This document shows, piece after piece, positions 6,787 through 13,509 of a DNA stretch of 23,399 bases. The first letter of the stretch is position 1. Each line of letters begins with the position of its first letter. Below the pieces are notes generated by a model. That model did no database searches and had not been told where the DNA came from. It saw nothing but the letters and a program-made list of their open reading frames with translations. This DNA comes from CBFHSF01 sp965661055 (GTDB lineage Bacteria > Bacteroidota > Bacteroidia > Flavobacteriales > Schleiferiaceae): contig CBFICS010000021.1 in NCBI GenBank assembly GCA_965661055.1, positions 1 to 23,399 of the forward strand. Direction: 5' to 3'. A program made the position numbers and the translations under genes.

Positions 6787-8823
6787 TTATTCTACAATAA
6801 AACGCTTAACAAGGATTTGATCTCCTGATTGAACTTTTAGCATGTACATACCTGCTTGTAAATCTGAAACATCAAAAGAGTGGGTAAAGTTACCTTCTGC
6901 AATGTTTCCGAATTCATTATTGATAACAGGCTGACCTAATGTGTTAATTACAGTCATTGAAACGTTGTCTGCATCTTTGTAAAGATCCATAGAAACATTT
7001 AAACGATTACTTGTTGGGTTCGGGAAAACCTTAACACCGTTGATGTAATTGTTTTCTTCAATAGAAACTGTTTTAGTCATGTGAGCCGCTTGCAATACCT
7101 CTTTAGTTAGGGTGTTTTGAACCCAAACAACCACTAGTAGGTCAGAGAACTCCTCAACAGAATGCTCAATAGTGTGGTTGATTGGATCATTGGCGTTACT
7201 TGGTAAACGGTATGATCCTTTGAACTCATAAGACATTGAGTTTGTATAAGGTTGGTTTTTTACAAAACCAGTAAGAGAAGTGCCACCAGCGTCTGGAAGC
7301 ATTTTCTTCATTACATTTTGAAATTCAGTTTCACCGTTTGACTTAACGTTATTGTCGGTTTTTCTTTCAGAAATAGCCACAAAAAGAGCTAAGTTATTGG
7401 AGGTTATGTCTTCTAATGGGTTAATGTTGATATTGATGCTAACCGTTTGACCAACCACACCATAATCTCCTGAGATAACTAGGAAAGAAGGAATTGCTTG
7501 GAAGTCATCCATAATTTGTTGAGTAAGGATGTTTCCGTTTCCGTCCCATTGACCATCAATTTCTACTCTAGGAACAGAGTTAACACCGTAGTAATTTCTT
7601 CTTACACCACCTTCTGCGGTGTAATATGGATCACCTGTTCCAGGCCAGCTCATTTGGTATTTTAAAGAAACGTATTTCCCTTGGTTTACGGAGCTATTGA
7701 AAAGTCCTTCCATAATTGAGTTAGCTGGAGTACAAGGTCCACAAGTAGAAGAAGTGAAAGTTTCATAAAGAGGTCTTCTAGCTACAAAGTTGTCCATCAC
7801 GTTTACGGTATAGTAAGCCGTGTCGTTAGAGTTGTCAGCATCAGCGTTACCGTTGATGTTAGAAGACCATAATGCAATGTTGTATGAACCGGTTGCGGTT
7901 GGAGCCCAATCCGTAGTATGGGTTAAGGTAGCTGTGGCACCTGAAGCAATTGAAAGTCCTGAAAGTGATGCAGTTACTACAGAACCGCCGTTTACAGAAT
8001 AGTTCAAGTCACAAGAAGTAACTGCCATAGCACCATTATTAATAAAATCTCCTTTAATGGTAAAAGGTCCGTTATTTAAAATAAGGAAATCATCAATGTC
8101 TATTGAAATACCTGCCATATCATAATCTGGCTGAGTACCATAGATGAATTCAAAGTAAGTGTTATCTGATTGATCGGATAAACTTGAGGTGTTGTTGCAG
8201 TCAATGTTAGGGGAACCTGCTACTTCATACGCAGTAGTAGAGTTTATCTGAACACCAAGGGTTAATCCGTTAGCAGGATTATTGTTTCGTTGGTCTACCA
8301 AGTAAATTCTATTGGTTCCTTCCTCTAAAACAATTGACCAATAGTTCCATCCTGGTTGACCAGGAGCACTGTAAGAACTGAACATAATCCAATGTTGTCT
8401 GGATCCTGCTGTACCAAAAGTTTTAGTTACAATATTGTCATTTGAGCCTGTCCCAGCAAGCCCCCATATGGCGATTGAGTTGTCTGGAATATCAACGCTA
8501 GGTAGGTTTGTGTTAGTTGATGAAGGCGCCGTGGTTGCGGCTATATCAAATGTTAAAACTCCAGAGGTTGAAACCTTGTACTGAGTAAAAGGACTTCCAT
8601 TAAAGTTGAAAGTAAAGGGTATTGTTTGGTTTGGTGACCAAACCGCTGTGGTACTTGAAGATTGAATGTTTGTCCATGAGGTAGCTAAACCTCCACCCAC
8701 AGGGTATTCTGCATCAGTATTTAATGTGCCTGGGTTGCCAAAGCCAACACTTGGTACGTAGTAATACTGGGCACTAAGTAAAGAGGAGCACAGGACTGCT
8801 CCCAAAAGTAATTTTTTTTTCAT
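6787..8823 (-). CDS. T9SS-exported protein with Omp28/thioredoxin-like domain
   Basis: This is a 678-residue secreted protein. Residues 1-18 are a Sec signal peptide ending at LLSA|Q. Residues 20-230 form a beta-rich domain homologous to the start of the protein at 22090. Residues 250-345 resemble a CARDB-type repeat (NNGPFTIKGDFINNG). Residues 350-590 match the Omp28-related family, with a thioredoxin-like STCGPC motif (Cys361, Cys364). The last 80 residues are a type A sorting domain: VFPNPTSN, a central LGQPV, and a C-terminal GMYMLKV then VKRFIVE. Proteins with this tail are moved over the outer membrane by the type IX system and the tail is removed. The role is unknown; the CGPC pair suggests disulfide chemistry or only a structural remnant. 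Confidence 0.88.
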   Translation of the reverse strand: MKKKLLLGAVLCSSLLSAQYYYVPSVGFGNPGTLNTDAEYPVGGGLATSWTNIQSSSTTAVWSPNQTIPFTFNFNGSPFTQYKVSTSGVLTFDIAATTAPSSTNTNLPSVDIPDNSIAIWGLAGTGSNDNIVTKTFGTAGSRQHWIMFSSYSAPGQPGWNYWSIVLEEGTNRIYLVDQRNNNPANGLTLGVQINSTTAYEVAGSPNIDCNNTSSLSDQSDNTYFEFIYGTQPDYDMAGISIDIDDFLILNNGPFTIKGDFINNGAMAVTSCDLNYSVNGGSVVTASLSGLSIASGATATLTHTTDWAPTATGSYNIALWSSNINGNADADNSNDTAYYTVNVMDNFVARRPLYETFTSSTCGPCTPANSIMEGLFNSSVNQGKYVSLKYQMSWPGTGDPYYTAEGGVRRNYYGVNSVPRVEIDGQWDGNGNILTQQIMDDFQAIPSFLVISGDYGVVGQTVSINININPLEDITSNNLALFVAISERKTDNNVKSNGETEFQNVMKKMLPDAGGTSLTGFVKNQPYTNSMSYEFKGSYRLPSNANDPINHTIEHSVEEFSDLLVVVWVQNTLTKEVLQAAHMTKTVSIEENNYINGVKVFPNPTSNRLNVSMDLYKDADNVSMTVINTLGQPVINNEFGNIAEGNFTHSFDVSDLQAGMYMLKVQSGDQILVKRFIVE

Positions 8824-8902
8824 TTGCTTTAAATTAATTGCGTTTGTCTCTAAAAGTAAGCATTTTAGGTCATTAATCTTTTAAATTTTAATAAATGATG
8901 AT

Positions 8903-8929
8903 TTGAAAGTTATGGTTTAATTACTTTTG
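8903..8929 (+). promoter_or_regulatory. possible promoter of ornithine aminotransferase gene
   Basis: TTG (8903-8905), 16 bases, then TACTTTTG (8922-8929). The -7 box is a full consensus match but the spacer is short. Its position favours the ATG at 8955 as the translation start. Confidence 0.45.
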
Positions 8930-8954
8930 TGGGAAATCATTGAAAAATTTAGGT

Positions 8955-10235
8955 ATGACCACTTTGAATAAGCTTTCATCAAAAGAGTGTATTGAATTAG
9001 AAGATAAATATGGTGCCCACAATTACCATCCACTACCCGTAGTATTATCACGTGGAGAAGGGGTATATGTTTGGGATGTTGAAGGAAAAAAATATTTTGA
9101 TTTTCTATCGGCCTATTCTGCCGTAAACCAAGGGCACTGTCATCCAAAAATCATTGGAGCTCTAACAGAACAAGCGCAAACATTAACGTTAACCTCAAGA
9201 GCTTTTTACAATGACTCATTGGGGGTTTATGAAGAATACCTGACAAATTACTTTGGATATGATAAAGTATTGCCCATGAATACGGGTGCAGAAGCGGTAG
9301 AAACGGCTATTAAAATTGCACGAAAGTGGGGATATGAGAAAAAAGGTGTGGAAGAGAATGAAGCGGTGATTGTCGTTGCCGAAGATAACTTCCACGGAAG
9401 GACGACAACGATTATTTCTTTTTCTAACGATGAGGACGCAAGAAAGAACTTCGGACCCTATACTTCTGGGTTTGTTAAAGTTCCTTACAATGATATCCCG
9501 GCGCTAGAAAAGGCCATGTCTATGCCCAACGTTATTGGGTTCTTGGTGGAGCCAATTCAAGGTGAAGCGGGGGTTAACGTTCCTGATGCAGTTTACTTGT
9601 CAAGAGCAAAGTCTATTTGTGAAGACAATAATGCTCTATTGATTGCTGACGAGGTTCAAACGGGAATTGGTAGAACCGGGGCCTTATTGGCAAGTTACGG
9701 AGATTGTAGTTGCTCAGGAAGTTTCTGCGGTGCATGCGTAAATTATGTACGTGCTGACATGATTATTTTAGGAAAAGCAATATCTGGGGGAGTCTACCCT
9801 GTTTCTGCAGTTTTGGCTGACAACGAAATAATGAATGTCATTAAACCCGGACAACACGGTTCAACTTTTGGTGGAAATCCACTTGCTGCAAAAGTTGCTA
9901 TGGCTGCCTTAGAGGTAATCAAGGATGAAAACCTCATTGAAAATGCTAGAAAACTTGGAATTATTTTTAGACAAGAGTTGAACCAATTTGCGGAAAACTG
10001 CTCTTTGGTAGATAAAGTGAGAGGAAAGGGGTTATTAAACGCCATTTTAATCAATGATACTCCAGATAGTTCTACCGCTTGGGATATTTGTATGGCTCTC
10101 AAAGATAATGGACTTTTGGCGAAGCCAACTCATGGAAATATTATCAGGTTTGCACCTCCATTGGTAATGAATGAAGAGGAGTTGATGGAGTGTATTTCTA
10201 TTATTAAGACTACTATTTCTTCCTTTGAAAAATAA
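8955..10235 (+). CDS. rocD: ornithine aminotransferase
   Basis: This PLP enzyme moves the delta-amino group of ornithine to 2-oxoglutarate, giving glutamate semialdehyde, and so links arginine/ornithine breakdown to proline and glutamate. The family signature KYGAHNYHPLPVVLSRGEG is near the N-terminus. The PLP aspartate is in LLIADEVQTG and the Schiff-base lysine in ILGKAISGG (about Lys274). The start is placed at the ATG, giving 426 residues; the reading frame also has a TTG at 8940. An unusual feature is a cysteine cluster C-x-C-x4-C-x2-C at about 251-261, just before the lysine motif and between LLASYGD and YVRADM. This spacing could bind a metal or form disulfides. The gene is probably monocistronic, with a strong terminator behind it. 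Confidence 0.95.
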   Translation: MTTLNKLSSKECIELEDKYGAHNYHPLPVVLSRGEGVYVWDVEGKKYFDFLSAYSAVNQGHCHPKIIGALTEQAQTLTLTSRAFYNDSLGVYEEYLTNYFGYDKVLPMNTGAEAVETAIKIARKWGYEKKGVEENEAVIVVAEDNFHGRTTTIISFSNDEDARKNFGPYTSGFVKVPYNDIPALEKAMSMPNVIGFLVEPIQGEAGVNVPDAVYLSRAKSICEDNNALLIADEVQTGIGRTGALLASYGDCSCSGSFCGACVNYVRADMIILGKAISGGVYPVSAVLADNEIMNVIKPGQHGSTFGGNPLAAKVAMAALEVIKDENLIENARKLGIIFRQELNQFAENCSLVDKVRGKGLLNAILINDTPDSSTAWDICMALKDNGLLAKPTHGNIIRFAPPLVMNEEELMECISIIKTTISSFEK

Positions 10236-10256
10236 TTGACCCAATAAATAGTTTTT

Positions 10257-10288
10257 AAAAGCTTCTCGTTTTCTGAGAAGCTTTTTTT
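10257..10288 (+). terminator. terminator of rocD
   Basis: GCTTCTC (10261-10267) and GAGAAGC (10275-10281) form a stem, extended by A/T pairs, around a 7-base loop. Seven T follow. It lies 21 bases after the rocD stop. Confidence 0.88.
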
Positions 10289-10315
10289 ATTTTAGGAAAA
10301 ACAATTTCCACCATA

Positions 10316-11206
10316 ATGAAGAAAATATCCCTTTTATTATTTCTTTTTCTTACCGTGAACTTCGCGAATTCGCAAAGTAAATTATTCACGATAAAGGACT
10401 CTGTAAACTCAAAAAGTGAGTCGGCCATTTTGTTTTTCTTTCCGGATGCAACCGTTGAAACGGGAATGAAATTATGGGAAGATCACATAGAAGAATTGAG
10501 TAAAGAAGACCCTGTTATTGATGGATTTTTTATTCAAACTCCTGGCGTAAAGTTTGAGGAGCCTCTTGGGGGTCCGTTTTCATCAAGTACAGAATTTGTT
10601 CAGCAAAGAAATGGTTTAGATGTTTTCTTTGTATTTAAAGACACTACCCAAAAAATCGTTTCTAATCCGCAGGACCAAAGGCACCTTCTTATTGAAAAAA
10701 AGCTGATGCATTTTGTGTCTAACATTTTAGTGCTTCAATATGAAAAGAGAATAGACCAAGAAGAAGAAGCGTTAGAAGATTTGGAAGACGAAGTTGAGGA
10801 TTATCGAGATAAAAGAGAAGATTTCTATAAGGATATTGAGAAAATAAAAATCAAAATAAGAAACAAGGAGCAAGAGAGAATGGTTGAAAAGAACACCCAA
10901 AATCGATTGATTGGGCAGATTCAATCAGCTAAGGCAAATATTGCAAATGCCAGCAATAAAGAGGCCAAGAAGCAGTATAAAAAGGCTTTGTCAGAATTTG
11001 AAGATCAACTAGAAGACTCTCAAGATGAAGAGAAAGATATTACCGAGGATATTTTTGATCTTGAAAGTGAAATAAGAGGAATCGAAACGGAGATAGAACT
11101 GGCAACTTCTCAAGAGAATTATTACCAAGGAAAAGCTGATGAAGTAAGAGCTTTATTACTAGGACTCAAAGAAAAACTTCAAGAAGCTGAAAGGTTAAAG
11201 CCTTAA
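10316..11206 (+). CDS. exported coiled-coil protein of unknown function
   Basis: This is a 296-residue protein that I do not recognise. Residues 1-19 are a signal peptide ending FANS|Q. Residues 20-140 look globular, with a mixed alpha/beta pattern (ESAILFFFPDATVETGMKLW, then GLDVFFVFKD). From about 142 to 292 the sequence is almost wholly charged helix rich in Glu, Lys and Asp with heptad-like hydrophobics, that is, a long coiled coil. It has no lipobox and no type IX sorting tail, so it is probably periplasmic. It stands alone between the rocD terminator and oppositely oriented genes. A scaffold or structural role is possible but not supported by any motif. Confidence 0.8.
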   Translation: MKKISLLLFLFLTVNFANSQSKLFTIKDSVNSKSESAILFFFPDATVETGMKLWEDHIEELSKEDPVIDGFFIQTPGVKFEEPLGGPFSSSTEFVQQRNGLDVFFVFKDTTQKIVSNPQDQRHLLIEKKLMHFVSNILVLQYEKRIDQEEEALEDLEDEVEDYRDKREDFYKDIEKIKIKIRNKEQERMVEKNTQNRLIGQIQSAKANIANASNKEAKKQYKKALSEFEDQLEDSQDEEKDITEDIFDLESEIRGIETEIELATSQENYYQGKADEVRALLLGLKEKLQEAERLKP

Positions 11207-11349
11207 GTAGCAACGGAATTGTTTTTTAATACTTTTAAATCGGGATACCTAAGTTTCCATAGGTCTAGATGCTCTAATGAGCTAAGGGTTATTATTTGAT
11301 TTTTTCTAAGCTGAATTCTGAATTTCTTAAGGTTTGTAGCTTTTTTCAT
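11203..11349 (-). CDS. possible small protein, 48 residues
   Basis: This open frame runs from ATG at 11347-11349 to TAA at 11203-11205. The product begins MKKATNLKKFRIQLRKNQ and continues with a more hydrophobic middle, ending LKNNSVAT. It is basic at the N-terminus and has no cysteine and no membrane segment. The leader-like LKKFRIQLRKNQII is loosely like Bacteroidota RiPP leaders, but no modification gene is near, so I make no functional claim. It lies 49 bases after the NlpC/P60 gene on the same strand, and its end overlaps the coiled-coil gene by four bases. Without conservation data it may be chance. Confidence 0.3.
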   Translation of the reverse strand: MKKATNLKKFRIQLRKNQIITLSSLEHLDLWKLRYPDLKVLKNNSVAT

Positions 11350-11359
11350 AATAACCGTT

Positions 11360-11399
11360 TATCACATAAACGTGATAGTAATTACAAAAAGTATGTGAT
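11360..11399. promoter_or_regulatory. inverted-repeat cluster, possible operator
   Basis: TATCAC-N6-GTGATA (11360-11377) is a perfect 6+6 palindrome. In addition ATCACATA (11361-11368) is repeated inverted as TATGTGAT (11392-11399). Three ATCAC/GTGAT half sites thus fall within 40 bases, between the end of the NlpC/P60 gene and the possible small gene. Confidence 0.35.
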
Positions 11400-12166
11400 T
11401 AAAACATTTTTTTAATCACTCTTAGCTTGTGGGTGTGGGTGGCGGTTTCAGAATTGTAAATTCCACTCTGGTCTAGGCGATCAAGTCTTACTTTTCCAGA
11501 GGCGTGAATAATGTAATTGTTTTCTAAAATGATTCCGACGTGAATAATCTTTCCTTCGGCATTGTCAAAAAAAGCTAAATCTCCAGGTTCACTTTCTTCA
11601 ATAAAACTAAGTACTTCACCTTCTTTTGCCTGTTGTGAAGCATCCCGCGAAAGCGAATACCCGCCTAATCTATAAACCATTTGGGTAAAACCAGAACAGT
11701 CTATTCCAAAAGGTGTTCTGCCACCCCATAAATAGGGAGCGTTTAGGTAAGTGTAGGCAATGTTTACTAAATTACTTTTGGGTTTTTTGCCGTGAGTAAA
11801 GCTACCGTGAAATTCAAAGTCCCTTTCGGGGAAGGCAATGATACCTTTGTCTAAAAAGGGCAGGGGAGAGCCCAACGGAATGTTGTGCATTTCAAGCTCA
11901 GAAGAAACGAGTGAAATAGCGTCATTAGAATAGTGAAAATGTTGATTTACCCACCTTAGGTAATCGTCCTCAGAAATTTTCACCAATTGCTTTTTATCAA
12001 TCCACCCTTCGTATTTATCGTGAGAAAGTCTTATTAAACACCAACTAGAGCGTTCTTCTAAAATTTTAAAAGCTTCACCAAACAGAACCTGATTAACCAT
12101 TTCACTGGCATCAGCTGGTTGAGCCCTCATGGGTATCATACTTAAATTACAAAAGCCGTATTGCAT
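11399..12166 (-). CDS. NlpC/P60 peptidase with SH3 domain (YkfC-like)
   Basis: This 255-residue cysteine peptidase probably cleaves gamma-D-Glu-diamino acid bonds in murein peptides. A bacterial SH3-like domain covers residues 1-65 (PMRAQPADAS, then WCLIRLSHDKYEGWI). The C-terminal NlpC/P60 domain has the motif PYLWGGRTPFGIDCSGF with catalytic Cys157, His209 in IIHVGI, and the third polar residue His221 in IIHAS. The layout matches YkfC-type enzymes that recycle muropeptides. No signal peptide is seen, which fits a cytoplasmic recycling enzyme rather than a wall hydrolase. Its start lies just after the terminator of the upstream thiolase gene. It therefore likely has its own promoter; a CTATTTTGC sequence 6-14 bases before the ATG is a weak candidate -7 box. 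Confidence 0.92.
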   Translation of the reverse strand: MQYGFCNLSMIPMRAQPADASEMVNQVLFGEAFKILEERSSWCLIRLSHDKYEGWIDKKQLVKISEDDYLRWVNQHFHYSNDAISLVSSELEMHNIPLGSPLPFLDKGIIAFPERDFEFHGSFTHGKKPKSNLVNIAYTYLNAPYLWGGRTPFGIDCSGFTQMVYRLGGYSLSRDASQQAKEGEVLSFIEESEPGDLAFFDNAEGKIIHVGIILENNYIIHASGKVRLDRLDQSGIYNSETATHTHKLRVIKKMF

Positions 12167-12181
12167 TTAGAAGCAAAATAG

Positions 12182-12222
12182 AAAAAATCCACCTGTAAAA
12201 TTACATCACAGGTGGATTTTTT
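12182..12222 (-). terminator. terminator of thiolase gene
   Basis: On the minus strand AAATCCACCTGT pairs with ACAGGTGGATTT around a loop of about 12 bases and is followed by T6. The hairpin begins within 10 bases of the thiolase stop. Confidence 0.85.
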
Positions 12223-12230
12223 AAAAGTGA

Positions 12231-13409
12231 TTATAGATTTTCTAAAACTACCGCTGATGCGCCACCGCCTCCGTTACAAATACCAGCAGCACCGTATTTT
12301 GCATCGTTTTGCTTTAATACGTTAATGAGGGTTACTAAAATTCTAACGCCAGAACATCCCAGCGGATGACCTAGTGATACCGCACCTCCATTAACATTGG
12401 TTTGGTCTGCCGTAATGTCTAATAACTTCATGTTTGCAAGTCCTACTACAGAGAACGCCTCGTTTAATTCATAGTAGGCAATGTCTTCTTTGGTAAGTCC
12501 TGCTTTGCTAATTGCCGCAGGAACTGCCTTAGCAGGAGCTGTTGTAAACCATTCTGGCTCTTGAGCCGCATCTGCATATCCTTTTAATAAGGCAATCGGT
12601 TTTAAACCTAATTCTTCTGCTTTTTCTCTAGACATTAAAACCATGGCAGCCGCACCGTCGTTTAACGTTGAAGCGTTAGCCGCTGTAACGGTTCCGTCTG
12701 CTTTAAACACAGGACGCAAGGTAGGTACCTTTTCTGCTTTGATGTTTTTGTATTCCTCATCTTCCGAAAAAATAATTGGATCACCTTTTCTTTGTGGAAT
12801 CTCCACCGGTACAATTTCGTTTGAGAATCTACCTGCTTTCCATGCTTCTGCACTTCTCTTATAGGATTCAAGAGCAAAGGCATCTTGCTCTTCTCTAGAA
12901 AACTCCATTCCTTCAGCACAAACCTCAGCGCAGTTACCCATGTGAACTTTGTTGTAAACGTCTGTAAGTCCGTCTTTAACAAGTCCGTCAACCAGTTTCA
13001 TGTCGCCTAGTTTTTGTCCTGTTCTTCCGTTACCTAGGTAATGAGGAACCATTGACATGTTTTCCATACCTCCTGCAACAACAACATCAACATCACCCGC
13101 TTTAATGGCTTGAGCTGCCATCATTACGGCCTTCATACCCGAAGCACAAACTTTATTTACTGTGGTACAGGGTACATCGTTGCTCAACCCAGCAAAGATC
13201 GCTGCTTGACGTGCAGGAGCTTGACCTAAGTTAGCTTGCAAAACGTTACCCATGATAACTTCTTGAACTTTATCAGCTTCAATTCCTGCCGCTTTGATAG
13301 CGCCTTTGATGGCCGTTGCCCCTAATTGAGTAGCTGGAACCGTTGATAGGCTTCCGTTAAAACTTCCCATGGGGGTTCTTACCGCTGATACAAGTACAAC
13401 ATCCTTCAT
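12231..13409 (-). CDS. acetyl-CoA C-acetyltransferase (thiolase)
   Basis: This 392-residue thiolase is complete. The acyl-accepting cysteine is Cys88 in NKVCASGMKAV. The other catalytic groups are Asn316 in LNEAFS, His348 in LGHPLGCSG and Cys378 in ICNGGGGAS. The motif set is closest to biosynthetic acetoacetyl-CoA thiolases of the AtoB/PhaA/ACAT1 type, though a broader 3-ketoacyl-CoA thiolase role in beta-oxidation cannot be excluded. No other beta-oxidation gene is adjacent. It is transcribed away from the divergent pgpH-like gene and ends at a strong terminator. Confidence 0.94.
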   Translation of the reverse strand: MKDVVLVSAVRTPMGSFNGSLSTVPATQLGATAIKGAIKAAGIEADKVQEVIMGNVLQANLGQAPARQAAIFAGLSNDVPCTTVNKVCASGMKAVMMAAQAIKAGDVDVVVAGGMENMSMVPHYLGNGRTGQKLGDMKLVDGLVKDGLTDVYNKVHMGNCAEVCAEGMEFSREEQDAFALESYKRSAEAWKAGRFSNEIVPVEIPQRKGDPIIFSEDEEYKNIKAEKVPTLRPVFKADGTVTAANASTLNDGAAAMVLMSREKAEELGLKPIALLKGYADAAQEPEWFTTAPAKAVPAAISKAGLTKEDIAYYELNEAFSVVGLANMKLLDITADQTNVNGGAVSLGHPLGCSGVRILVTLINVLKQNDAKYGAAGICNGGGGASAVVLENL

Positions 13410-13464
13410 ATTTGTATTTTTTTATTCAAATCTTAGAGTCGCGAATTTAGGGAATAAAAGGCAA

Positions 13465-13494
13465 TTGTTGGGACCTTTGGTTTTCCTATATTTG
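13465..13494 (+). promoter_or_regulatory. promoter of pgpH-like gene
   Basis: TTG (13465-13467), exactly 19 bases, then TATATTTG (13487-13494), identical in form to the tRNA promoters of this window. The next in-frame ATG is at 13510, 15 bases downstream. This argues against the longer frame that starts upstream at 13369. Confidence 0.78.
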
Positions 13495-13509
13495 AACAAC
13501 GCATTACCT

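Noticed and set aside
8940..8954. TTG start of the ornithine aminotransferase gene
   Set aside because: The ATG at 8955 is better placed relative to the -7 box and the family N-terminus begins after it.
11203..11349. Lanthipeptide or other RiPP precursor
   Set aside because: The leader-like resemblance is loose, the core has no cysteine and few Ser/Thr, and no modifying enzyme or transporter is nearby; kept only as a possible small gene.
12662..12991. 109-codon frame inside the thiolase gene
   Set aside because: It is a shadow in another frame of a fully conserved thiolase on the same strand.
13369..13509. 47-codon N-terminal extension of the pgpH-like frame
   Set aside because: It overlaps the divergent thiolase start and the strong promoter at 13465-13494; the ATG at 13510 begins a normal membrane N-terminus.
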